Shown here: positions 27,734-36,148 of the stretch, one piece after another | Numbering within the stretch: the stretch's first letter is position 1 | How the letters are laid out: every line of letters starts with the position of its first letter | DNA from: an uncultured Actinomycetes bacterium | Lineage (GTDB): Bacteria; Actinomycetota; Actinomycetes; Nanopelagicales; Nanopelagicaceae | Reading direction: 5' to 3' | Length of the DNA: 64,000 nt | Assembly (NCBI GenBank): GCA_903834145.1 | Contig: CAILHY010000008.1 | Location: forward strand, 40,457 to 104,456 | Program-made: the position numbers and the translations under genes | The notes under the pieces: generated by a model | The model's input: only the letters and a program-made list of their open reading frames with translations | Told to the model about the DNA's origin: nothing | The model's database searches: none

Positions 27734-29715
27734 TGACGGCGCAGTTGCTGATTCGTCCGGCGAAAAAAACATCAGCAGTTAAGCGCTCACTGAGTGCGCT
27801 CAGTATCTTCTTCTTTGCTGGTGCACTTCTCCTGAGGGGCAAAGCTACTTTGCCGCTGGATCGATCCAGTCTTACTTCATTCCATGATTGGCTCAATACT
27901 TTGAGTGCATGGATCGATAATAATCGTGATTCCAATGCTTTTTTTACAACTTTTGTAAACGTCATTCGCAACTCTATAGATGGCCTGGTGAGGTTCATCC
28001 AAAATGGGATTAGCCAAGCCGGTGATGTGCGCACCATTCCACAAATAGGCTGGTTAGGTGTTGTCGCAATTCTCGGTTTTATTGTTTACGCAATTTCGAA
28101 TTATAAAATGGCACTTTTTGCCATGGCGGGATTCGTTCTTTTAGGACTGATTGGTTTCTGGCAAGAATCTATGGATACATTGGCGCTGACTCTTGCTGCT
28201 GTCTGCCTTTCGCTTCTGATCGGCATACCGCTTGGAATTTTGGCTGGGCTTTTTCCGAAATTTGAAAAATTCCTGACGCCCGCTCTGGATTTTGCTCAAG
28301 TTATGCCGACCTTCGTTTACCTAACACCCGTCACGCTATTCTTTCTTATTGGACCAGCATCAGCAACGATCGTGACGCTCATTTATGCGGTTCCTCCCGC
28401 GCTTCGCATTACTGCCGTTGCGATCAAAGAAGTTCCTTGGTCGAGCGTGGAGGCAGCGATCTCAATGGGATCTACTCGCTACCAAGCCCTGCGCAAAGTT
28501 CAATTGCCACAAGCAAAGAGAACGATTGTGGTGGGTATTAATCAAACAATTATGGCCGCGCTCTCGATGGTGACAATTGCCGCGCTCATCGACGCACCTG
28601 GGCTTGGTCAAGTAGTCGTGCGCGCCTTGGAATCTTTAGATGTTGGACGATCTTTTCAGGCAGGACTTGGAATTGTTATTTTGGCGGTCGTGCTGGATAG
28701 GTCCACTACCGCCGCAGCTTCAAAGGTGGACACCAGTAATATTTCAACAGCTTCGCATCGATCACACAGACTTGTTCTATTGGGGCTAGGTATAACTACC
28801 GTAATAATGGTTCTACTTTCGCGAGTGATTACTTGGGGTGGCTCCTTTCCAGGTTCGGGAACGTTGGGTTCCAATATTGCAAGGTATGTAAATAGTTACG
28901 TGGACTGGTTTCAGATGCATTTTGTTACCTTCACGAATGACATTACAGACACAGTGTCATATGGATTTATAAATCCGATGCAATCGCTCTTGACTCAGAG
29001 CCCATGGTTTATCACTGGCGCCGGATTTGTTGGACTGGGAGCAATATTCGGCGGCAAGCGACTTGCTGCTATCTCACTCTTTTGTGTTGTTGCGATCGTT
29101 GGTACAGGACTGTGGTCAGACACGATGGTGACACTTGCCTCAACACTTGTTGCAGCCGTGATCACAGTGGCCCTAGGAATTATTGTAGGAACGTGGATTG
29201 GCAGAAGTAGGAGAGCAGATCGATGGATTCGACCAATCCTTGATGCTGGCCAGGTCCTGCCTGCATTCGTTTATTTGGTCCCCTTTCTTGGTCTCTTCGG
29301 AGCAACGCGTTTCACCGCAATCATGGCAGCGGTTGTATATGCAGCCCCTGCATCCATCAAATTGATGGCCGATGGAATTCGAGGGGTTCCTGCAACAATT
29401 ATTGAAGCGGCAACTGCAGCGGGATCCTCTTCCTGGCAGATGATCGTGAAAGTTCAAATTCCGAGCGCCAAGCGCGCGTTGGCTCTTGCTACCAACCAAG
29501 GCATTATCTATGTTTTAGCAATGATTGTTGTAGGCGGACTTGTCGGCGCGGGTGGGCTTGGCTATCTCGTCGTTGCCGGTTTTGCTCAAGAGAATTTGAA
29601 AGGGAAAGGTCTAGCAGCAGGCCTAGCCATCGTGCTTCTTGGAATTATGCTGGATCGAATTACACAAGCTGCCGCAAGTAGGACTTCACAAGATTTCGCT
29701 GCGGTAGGTCACTAA
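27733..29715 (+). CDS. proW: Glycine betaine ABC permease, two ProW domains fused
   Basis: 660 residues, about twice the usual permease. Two complete binding-protein-dependent transport modules are visible, each with the cytoplasmic EAA loop: EAAISMGSTRYQALRKVQLP in the first and EAATAAGSSSWQMIVKVQIP in the second, and each preceded by a FVYLTP or FVYLVP helix. The fusion replaces the ProW homodimer with one polypeptide. It is coupled to proV (ATG shares a base with the stop) and followed by proX after a 72-base gap. Confidence 0.9.
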   Translation: MTAQLLIRPAKKTSAVKRSLSALSIFFFAGALLLRGKATLPLDRSSLTSFHDWLNTLSAWIDNNRDSNAFFTTFVNVIRNSIDGLVRFIQNGISQAGDVRTIPQIGWLGVVAILGFIVYAISNYKMALFAMAGFVLLGLIGFWQESMDTLALTLAAVCLSLLIGIPLGILAGLFPKFEKFLTPALDFAQVMPTFVYLTPVTLFFLIGPASATIVTLIYAVPPALRITAVAIKEVPWSSVEAAISMGSTRYQALRKVQLPQAKRTIVVGINQTIMAALSMVTIAALIDAPGLGQVVVRALESLDVGRSFQAGLGIVILAVVLDRSTTAAASKVDTSNISTASHRSHRLVLLGLGITTVIMVLLSRVITWGGSFPGSGTLGSNIARYVNSYVDWFQMHFVTFTNDITDTVSYGFINPMQSLLTQSPWFITGAGFVGLGAIFGGKRLAAISLFCVVAIVGTGLWSDTMVTLASTLVAAVITVALGIIVGTWIGRSRRADRWIRPILDAGQVLPAFVYLVPFLGLFGATRFTAIMAAVVYAAPASIKLMADGIRGVPATIIEAATAAGSSSWQMIVKVQIPSAKRALALATNQGIIYVLAMIVVGGLVGAGGLGYLVVAGFAQENLKGKGLAAGLAIVLLGIMLDRITQAAASRTSQDFAAVGH

Positions 29716-29753
29716 CACACTAGGTTCCCTCACTCACTTGGGTGGCGGTTAAG

Positions 29754-29769
29754 AACGACTTCGGTCGTT
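29754..29769 (+). promoter_or_regulatory. UUCG-tetraloop hairpin between proW and proX
   Basis: AACGAC and GTCGTT pair around a TTCG loop, immediately before the AGGAGGAAG ribosome-binding site of proX. No T-run follows, so it is more likely an mRNA-stability element or partial terminator that separates proX dosage from the membrane components (inference). Confidence 0.45.
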
Positions 29770-29787
29770 GGATCAGGAGGAAGCGCA

Positions 29788-30753
29788 ATGTTTACAGGAC
29801 ATCGTGCTCGTAAGAGAACTGCTTATGTACTTCTAGTTGGCGCAGTTACATTTGCGCTCTCATCGGCTGGAAGTGCGCAAGCGTCATACTCACGAGCAGC
29901 AGCAAAATGCGGAACAGTGACTTTGGCTGATAATGCTTGGGTTGGATATGAAGCCAACTTGGCCGTAGTCTCTTATGTTCTTAAGAAGAACCTTGGTTGC
30001 AAAGTTGTAGTCAAGAACATCAGCGAAGAAATCTCTTGGCAGGGCTTCCAATCGGGGCAAGTAGATGCCATTTTGGAAAACTGGGGCCATGAAGATTTGG
30101 CTAAGAAGTACATCACAACTCAAAAGGTGGCCGTTGATCTAGGTCTCACAGGCAATAAGGGGATCATCGGTTGGTATGTAGTACCTTGGATGGCAAAGAA
30201 GTATCCAGATATTTTGAATTACAAGAACTTGAATAAGTACGCATCAATGTTCAAGACTTCTGAGTCAGGCTCCCTTGGCGCTTTCATGGATGGCGATCCA
30301 TCGTATGTAACCAACGATGAAGCCATCATCAAGAACCTGAAGTTGAATTACAAAGTTATCTACACAGGTAGCGAAGCAGCGTTGATCACTTCATTCCGCG
30401 CAGCTGAAGCCCAGAAGAAGCCAATGATTGGTTACTTCTACGAACCACAATGGTTCTTGGCTCAGGTGCCTTTGAAGCACATCACTCTTCCTGCATACAC
30501 AGTCGGGTGCGACAGCGATCCAAAGAAAGTTGCTTGCGATTACCCACCATACGCACTCAACAAGGTTGCCAGTGTTAAGTTCATGAATTCAGGTTCTCCT
30601 GCAGCAACTCTGATCAAGAACTTCACATGGACAAATAATGATCAAAACTCTGTAGCTAAGTCACTTGCTGTAGATAAGTTGACCGATGATGCAGCTGCCA
30701 AGATCTGGGTTGATGCACATCCAGCCCAGGTAAAGGCTTGGATAGGTAAGTAG
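29788..30753 (+). CDS. proX: Glycine betaine-binding protein
   Basis: 321 residues with a Sec signal peptide (basic RARKRT, hydrophobic core, probable cleavage after AGSAQA near residue 32) and an OpuAC-type binding domain (TLADNAWVGYEANLAVVSYVL, ISWQGFQSGQVDAILENWGHED, MIGYFYEPQW). The aromatic residues in these segments are those that usually cage the trimethylammonium group. A strong AGGAGG precedes the ATG. No lipobox is evident after the hydrophobic core, unlike the PotD-like protein at 39818. Confidence 0.9.
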   Translation: MFTGHRARKRTAYVLLVGAVTFALSSAGSAQASYSRAAAKCGTVTLADNAWVGYEANLAVVSYVLKKNLGCKVVVKNISEEISWQGFQSGQVDAILENWGHEDLAKKYITTQKVAVDLGLTGNKGIIGWYVVPWMAKKYPDILNYKNLNKYASMFKTSESGSLGAFMDGDPSYVTNDEAIIKNLKLNYKVIYTGSEAALITSFRAAEAQKKPMIGYFYEPQWFLAQVPLKHITLPAYTVGCDSDPKKVACDYPPYALNKVASVKFMNSGSPAATLIKNFTWTNNDQNSVAKSLAVDKLTDDAAAKIWVDAHPAQVKAWIGK

Positions 30754-30793
30754 TTCTAGTTGTTAGTTCACTCCTGAACTGACCGAAGTGCAG

Positions 30794-30836
30794 GGCGTGG
30801 TTGCCGTTTTGAGGTAATTCTCACGGCAACCACGCC
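30794..30836 (+). terminator. Strong hairpin between proX and betA
   Basis: A perfect 14-bp stem (30794-30807 with 30823-30836, arms starting GGCGTGGTTG and ACGGCAACCA) closes a 15-nt loop in which GAG/CTC can also pair. There is no T-tract, so classical intrinsic termination is not assured; it could protect the proX 3' end from exonucleases. betA begins 33 bases later, after a TAATAAT box that could serve as a -10. Confidence 0.55.
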
Positions 30837-30868
30837 GATGCACGAGTAATAATTTGTAGAAATGGAAA

Positions 30869-32524
30869 ATGAGAATGCAAACCGAGTACGACTACATCAT
30901 CGTCGGTGGTGGGTCAGCAGGAAGCGCACTAGCCAACAGACTTAGTGCAGATCCACATAATAAAGTGCTTGTCTTGGAAGCCGGTCGTCCCGACTTCAAG
31001 TGGGATGTATTCATTCATATGCCAGCGGCACTTTCATTTCCCATTGGAAACAAGCGATACGACTGGATGTACGAATCCGAACCCGAGCCGTTCATGAATA
31101 ATCGCCGCATCTACCATGCACGCGGCAAAGTCCTTGGCGGATCCAGCAGTATCAACGGAATGATTTGGCAACGAGGCAATCCTTTAGATTATGAGCGTTG
31201 GTCTCATGATGCTGGAATGGCCAACTGGGATTATGCACACTGTCTGCCCTACTTCAAACGCATGGAAAACTGTTTGGCCGACCCCAAGAATCCTTTCCGA
31301 GGAGATAGCGGTCCGCTGCAGTTAGAGCGCGGACCCATCAAGAGCCCGCTCTTTGGTGCTTTCTTTAGTGCAACCGAGCAAGCAGGATATCCGCGAACCG
31401 ATGACGTCAATGGTTACAAACAAGAAGGTTTTGCTGCATTTGATCGGAATGTTCGTCGCGGTCGACGTTTAAGTGCGGCACGCGCATATGTGCATCCTGT
31501 AAAACATCGCCCTAATTTGTCGATTAAGACTCGCGCGATGGTCAGTAAGGTTATTTTTGAAGGAAAACAAGCCACAGGTGTTGAAGTGGTAATTAAAGGC
31601 AAAAAACAGGTAGTTAATTCTCGTGAAGTAATTCTTTGTGGAGGTGCAATTAACACACCACAAATCTTGCAATTATCGGGAATCGGCAATGCGAATGAGT
31701 TGCAACGTCTGGGAATCACTGTTGTGAATGACCTTCCAGGGGTTGGCTCGAATCTGCAAGATCACCTTGAAGTTTATGTTCAGTACTCGTGTAAAGAACC
31801 AGTATCGATGCAGCCGATGTTGAAATTTTGGCGACGTCCATTTATCGGGGCATCCTGGCTCTTCTTCCGTAAGGGACCTGGCGCCACAAATCATTTTGAA
31901 GCTGGAGGCTTCGCCCGCAGCAACGAGGAAGTTGAATATCCCAACTTAATGTTTCACTTTCTTCCGCTGGCTATTCGCTATGACGGCACGGCCCCGTCAG
32001 GCGGTCATGGTTACCAAGTTCACGTAGGTCCGATGTACTCGGATGCGAGAGGAACGATCAAGATTAAGAGCACAGATCCATTAGTGAAGCCTGAGTTGCG
32101 TTTCAACTATCTTTCTACCGATCAAGATCGTCGCGAGTGGATTGAAGCGGTGCATGTTGCAAGAAATATCTTGACTCAAGAAGCCATGTCACCTTTCAAC
32201 GGGGGAGAGACTTCGCCGGGGGCTAGCGTCTCTACGGATGAAGAAATTCTTGACTGGGTGCGCAGGGATGGTGAAACGGCGCTACATCCATCATGCACGG
32301 CCAAAATGGGAACCGATGCAATGTCCGTCGTGGATCCAGAGACGATGAAAGTGCATGGCGTTGAAGGTCTGCGCGTTGTAGATGCCTCTGTTTTTCCCTA
32401 TGTCACAAACGGCAACATCTATGCACCGGTGATGATGGTTGCCGAGAAAGCTGCCGATCTCATTCTCGACATCGCACCTTTGCCGCCGGAGCACACACCG
32501 TTTTATCGCCACGTAAAGCACTAA
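30869..32524 (+). CDS. betA: Choline dehydrogenase (GMC oxidoreductase)
   Basis: 551 residues with the FAD-binding [17 protein letters not shown] start, GMC signatures ([30 protein letters not shown]) and the catalytic-His region [11 protein letters not shown] plus [19 protein letters not shown] near the end. BetA oxidises choline to betaine aldehyde and can continue to betaine. Membership of GMC is certain; choline as substrate rests on high family resemblance and on the ProVWX/BetB context. ATG at 30869 or 30875 are both possible starts. fdhD follows after two bases. Confidence 0.88.
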   Translation: MRMQTEYDYIIVGGGSAGSALANRLSADPHNKVLVLEAGRPDFKWDVFIHMPAALSFPIGNKRYDWMYESEPEPFMNNRRIYHARGKVLGGSSSINGMIWQRGNPLDYERWSHDAGMANWDYAHCLPYFKRMENCLADPKNPFRGDSGPLQLERGPIKSPLFGAFFSATEQAGYPRTDDVNGYKQEGFAAFDRNVRRGRRLSAARAYVHPVKHRPNLSIKTRAMVSKVIFEGKQATGVEVVIKGKKQVVNSREVILCGGAINTPQILQLSGIGNANELQRLGITVVNDLPGVGSNLQDHLEVYVQYSCKEPVSMQPMLKFWRRPFIGASWLFFRKGPGATNHFEAGGFARSNEEVEYPNLMFHFLPLAIRYDGTAPSGGHGYQVHVGPMYSDARGTIKIKSTDPLVKPELRFNYLSTDQDRREWIEAVHVARNILTQEAMSPFNGGETSPGASVSTDEEILDWVRRDGETALHPSCTAKMGTDAMSVVDPETMKVHGVEGLRVVDASVFPYVTNGNIYAPVMMVAEKAADLILDIAPLPPEHTPFYRHVKH

Positions 32525-32526
32525 AA

Positions 32527-33360
32527 ATGTCTGATGCCGAACGCGCTCCTTCATCAATTGCTCGCGCAAAGGTTCAAAAGACTGACGCTAATTCTGCAAC
32601 ATCCGACAGCGTTGTTGTTGAAGAACCTTTGGAGATTCGTTTCAAGCGAAGCGACACGGAACAGCAATTGGGTATTACCATGCGAACCCCCGGTGCTGAT
32701 TTGGAACTGGCTGCTGGCTTTTTATGGGGCGAAGGATTTCTCACGAGCCCTACTCAATTATTGGAGGTAAAAATCTGCGGGGATCGTTCGTTGAGTCCGC
32801 GCCAGAGAGCGAATGTCGTTATTGCAGAAGTCAGTGCGCAGGCGCCTGTTGCGCCACGAACTCTGGAGCGACGTTTTACCATTTCATCTGCTTGCGGTGT
32901 TTGTGGTTCAACCAGCATGAGCGATCTTCACCTACGGGGAATTAAGGCAGTACCTTCCCCTACTCGCAGTGATGCAGATTTAGCTGGATTTACTTCGCGT
33001 CTGAACGAGCGACAACCTATTTTTCAAAAAACTGGTGGTTTGCATGCTGCGCTATTGGTTGATGCATTAGGAGTAACGAGATGGGTTCGTGAGGACGTTG
33101 GACGTCATAACGCGGTCGATAAAGTGGTGGGCGCAGCGCTGATGAATGGGGCGCTCCCTTTGCATGATTGGACTTTGGTCGTGTCAGGTCGCATTGGCTA
33201 TGAGATCGTTCAGAAAGCAATTGTTGCGGGAATCTCGGCAATCGTGGCGGTTTCGGCGCCTACTTCACTAGCAGTGGATTTAGCTGCCGAATTTAATCTC
33301 ACTCTGCTGGCCTTTGCTAGAAATGGTGTTGCAAAAAGATTTATTTCGATTCCCGAGTGA
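32527..33360 (+). CDS. fdhD: Formate dehydrogenase accessory sulfurtransferase
   Basis: FdhD transfers sulfur to the molybdenum cofactor of formate dehydrogenase. The 277 residues show ISSACGVCGSTS (the active-site Cys pair), FQKTGGLHAA, VREDVGRHNAVDKVVGA and SGRIGYEIVQKA. It serves FdsA, although fdsGBA are 15 kb away on the same strand. Its location at the end of the choline/betaine block ties betaine breakdown to formate oxidation. Its 3' end overlaps the convergent transporter gene by 20 bases. Confidence 0.93.
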   Translation: MSDAERAPSSIARAKVQKTDANSATSDSVVVEEPLEIRFKRSDTEQQLGITMRTPGADLELAAGFLWGEGFLTSPTQLLEVKICGDRSLSPRQRANVVIAEVSAQAPVAPRTLERRFTISSACGVCGSTSMSDLHLRGIKAVPSPTRSDADLAGFTSRLNERQPIFQKTGGLHAALLVDALGVTRWVREDVGRHNAVDKVVGAALMNGALPLHDWTLVVSGRIGYEIVQKAIVAGISAIVAVSAPTSLAVDLAAEFNLTLLAFARNGVAKRFISIPE

Positions 33361-34192
33361 GGTAGAGAAGTCCACAAGCTATAACAACAATGCCGACCCA
33401 GCCCTTTGCAGTTATCTGTTCATTGAGAATCATCGCCGCCAAAATAGTTGCCGTTGCTGGTTCCGCAAGAATGAGGGTAGATGCTGTGCTCGCCCTAACT
33501 CCATGGAGCCCGTAGGCATAAGCTAGGTAGGCGAGTGCTGTAGGCACTAATCCCAACCATAAAACCAGCGCAATTCCTTTGCCTGTTACAAGGTGGGAGA
33601 AACCTCCAGTGAAGAGAAATGGGAAAGCTAACAGTGCAGAGAGTGCAAATATTTTTGTCATTGCTTCAGAAATTCCCACGCCCATAGAAAGGGCGCGTTT
33701 ACTTGTGACAGCAAAGAGCGAATAAGAAGCACCTGCGCAAATTGCCAATGAAAATCCCACGATATTAAAGTGCGCGAAACCTTTGGCGCTGCTCAAGAAA
33801 ATGATTCCCGTTGTTGTAATTAAAGTGGCAATGAGCCAGGTGCGAGAAGGTTTTTCACGTGTGACAAGAAAAGCAATGACACCTGTAAGGGCAGGGGCAG
33901 ATCCCAGGGCCGTTACTGTGCCGATTGCCACGCCGGTGCTTTTTACTGCACCAAAAAATGTTAATTGATACATGGCCATCCCCAATGCAGAAAGCCACAA
34001 ATCTCGTTTATCCATTTTTTGCGACGTTCGGGGCATGAATCTTGTGAAGATCCAGAGTAGGAGGGCACCGCAAAGTAAACGTGCACTTCCAACGGCCATT
34101 GTGGAAATTCCATGGGGACCTAGCGCTTGAGCCGTACCCGTTGATCCGAAAAAAATTCCAGCTAGAACAAGTGCGCCATATCGATTGCGCAT
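33341..34192 (-). CDS. EamA/DMT-family transporter
   Basis: A 283-residue membrane protein with about ten hydrophobic segments in two EamA repeats (GIFFGSTGTAQALGP; WLGLVPTALAYLAYAYGLHGVRASTAS; ILAEPATATILAAMILNEQ). Members export or import amino acids and metabolites. The ATG at 34192 lies two bases after the oxidase stop, so it is co-transcribed with the amine oxidation genes. A link to an amine or amino-acid product is inference from context. Confidence 0.83.
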   Translation of the reverse strand: MRNRYGALVLAGIFFGSTGTAQALGPHGISTMAVGSARLLCGALLLWIFTRFMPRTSQKMDKRDLWLSALGMAMYQLTFFGAVKSTGVAIGTVTALGSAPALTGVIAFLVTREKPSRTWLIATLITTTGIIFLSSAKGFAHFNIVGFSLAICAGASYSLFAVTSKRALSMGVGISEAMTKIFALSALLAFPFLFTGGFSHLVTGKGIALVLWLGLVPTALAYLAYAYGLHGVRASTASTLILAEPATATILAAMILNEQITAKGWVGIVVIACGLLYLTRESK

Positions 34193-34194
34193 GA

Positions 34195-35502
34195 CTACTG
34201 CCCTGTTATGGGTGCGAGCATTTTCATTAAGAAACTTGGCCGCCCCGTAAAACGCTCTTCTGTGTCGGATGCTTCCGAAAGTTTGATTGCTGCATTGACT
34301 CCGAGCCAGCGCAGGGGTTCTTTTTCCCAGAGCGGGTTCTTCCAATTAATGAAAGGTAACTTCGTGCGCCGAGTCTCTCTTTTCATTACAAGATCGGCCA
34401 TTGCAGCTGCGGCTAAGTAGGCAAGAGTCACGCCATCCCCGGCGTATCCACCGAGTTCGCCGTACTTCCCATCGAATCGGACGTAAGCCGCCCAGTCGCG
34501 TGTGACTGCAACGGCACCGCCCCATGCATGGGTAAATTGATAATCTCGCAGGACGGGAAACCATTGCCGTGCCATAACGCGGATGTGTTCATGAATTCCT
34601 GTCAGAGTTTCGTTGCTCTCTCTTCTTCGTGAGCCCCAAATGTAGGGAGCACCGCGACCTCCAATCGCTAAACGATTATCGGCGGTGCGTTGAGCATAGG
34701 TAACAAGGTGAGCATTTTCGGCAAAAGTTTCACGGTTATGTATACCCAGGTCTTCGAAGAGGTGTTCAGGAAGTGGTTGGGTGGCAACCATCAATGAATA
34801 AATCGGCAATTGTTCCCGAGTATTTGCGTGATAGGCCTCAACAGCCCTCACTACTGCATGGGCCTTAATGGTTCTATCACCGACGATGATCTCTTTATCT
34901 GCAGAGAAACTTGCGTGGCTATTTTCAAATATTGATACTCCTCGACGCTCTAGCGATAGAGCTAGACCGGTGACAAGAGCTGCTGGATTAATAGCCGCAC
35001 AATCAGGTGTGAAAATGGAACCAATGGCGCCGCTCATATTGATGCGCGCACGTGTTTGGTTTTCATCGAGAAGGATGGATCCTTCTTCCACGGAAGAACG
35101 TAATCTGCTGAGTTGTCCTTCATTTCTGGCGATGAGCAAACTTCCACCTTTTTGAAAATCGCAATCAATCTTTTCAGCAGCAGCAAAGGCTCCAATTTCA
35201 TCGATGCTCTCGCGCAGTTGTGCATGCAAACTTGCAACGATCTCTGGCGAGAAATGCAGGAGCATTTTCTCGTCATCAATCGGATAGAGCGCTGATGCCC
35301 ATCCGCCATTTCGGCCACTGGCACCCGAACCGATCGTTGATTGTTCAATAACAGCGATTTTCAAATTCGGATCATTTGTAATCAAATGATGGGCACACCA
35401 GAGACCACTGAATCCTCCGCCGATGATAGCGACGTCCCATTCTTGGTCGAGTGGTCCTGAAGCGAATTCTGGGTGATCTATCAGCGACCACCAAAGACTC
35501 AT
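34195..35502 (-). CDS. DAO-family FAD amine oxidoreductase, PuuB-like
   Basis: 435 residues. The FAD site is DVAIIGGGFSGLWCAHHL, followed by EQSTIGSGASGRNGGWAS, and a C-terminal AWGGAVAVTRDW and GELGGYAGDGVTLAYLAA, typical of gamma-glutamylputrescine oxidase and related secondary-amine oxidases. It lies in a block with an aminotransferase and PNPOx-like protein. No PuuA ligase is present, so gamma-glutamyl-putrescine itself is doubtful; other polyamines or N-methylated amines are alternatives. A second, divergent homologue is at 43971. Confidence 0.8.
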   Translation of the reverse strand: MSLWWSLIDHPEFASGPLDQEWDVAIIGGGFSGLWCAHHLITNDPNLKIAVIEQSTIGSGASGRNGGWASALYPIDDEKMLLHFSPEIVASLHAQLRESIDEIGAFAAAEKIDCDFQKGGSLLIARNEGQLSRLRSSVEEGSILLDENQTRARINMSGAIGSIFTPDCAAINPAALVTGLALSLERRGVSIFENSHASFSADKEIIVGDRTIKAHAVVRAVEAYHANTREQLPIYSLMVATQPLPEHLFEDLGIHNRETFAENAHLVTYAQRTADNRLAIGGRGAPYIWGSRRRESNETLTGIHEHIRVMARQWFPVLRDYQFTHAWGGAVAVTRDWAAYVRFDGKYGELGGYAGDGVTLAYLAAAAMADLVMKRETRRTKLPFINWKNPLWEKEPLRWLGVNAAIKLSEASDTEERFTGRPSFLMKMLAPITGQ

Positions 35503-35512
35503 AGGGTAATTA

Positions 35513-36148
35513 TTACCCTATAACCCACCTTGCGATGTAATCGGGAATCGGGAGTCCTGGTCGCAGATTATCGGCAGGTATCGCAACTCCATAGTTGGTT
35601 GTGATCGGCAAAATTCCCGCCCAAACATCTGCGCCGAGATCTGATTCAGGGTCATCGGGTTGCCCTTGAGAAATCTTCACCGAAATCTCCGTCAGTGGGA
35701 AGGCGAGAATCGTTGTCGCCTTGATCTCTTTTTCAGTCGATGCACGAAGTTCAGATCGCCGTTCCGGAAAAAGGTGGTCAGTGAGTATCTCAAGGGCGCT
35801 TACCTTCTCTTCTCCTTCAATAATTCTTGCCGAACCCAGAGCCATCAAAGATTCATAATGCATTGATGATTCAAAGGAAGACCTCGCCAGCACAAGCCCA
35901 GTCAGGTGGGTGATTGTGATGCAAGCCGGAGCCCCTTCGCTCAAGTGCTTAAAGAGTCTCGATGCGGTTGATCCATGAAGAAGGAGCTCTTTGCCATAAG
36001 GGGAGCATGCAACGGGTAATGAATAAGGTTGCCCGCCAATGACAATTGCGACGTTCGCTATAAAGGCGCGCTCCACTATGGAACGTGCTGCAACAGGATC
36101 AAAACTCTCTTTATGTGGCGCCCGATGAACTTTCGTACGTTCACTCAT
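35513..36148 (-). CDS. Pyridoxamine 5'-phosphate oxidase-like flavin-binding protein
   Basis: 211 residues resembling the FMN-binding split-barrel group that includes NimA-like and putative PNPOx proteins: IVERAFIANVAIVIGGQPYSLPVACSPYG, LLHGSTASRLFKHLSEGAPACITIT and ALGSARIIEG. It is coupled to the aminotransferase by a one-base overlap and followed by the FAD oxidase. Function could be a flavin/PLP-related oxidoreductase or a PLP-supply protein for the aminotransferase; the sequence does not decide. Confidence 0.7.
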   Translation of the reverse strand: MSERTKVHRAPHKESFDPVAARSIVERAFIANVAIVIGGQPYSLPVACSPYGKELLLHGSTASRLFKHLSEGAPACITITHLTGLVLARSSFESSMHYESLMALGSARIIEGEEKVSALEILTDHLFPERRSELRASTEKEIKATTILAFPLTEISVKISQGQPDDPESDLGADVWAGILPITTNYGVAIPADNLRPGLPIPDYIARWVIG

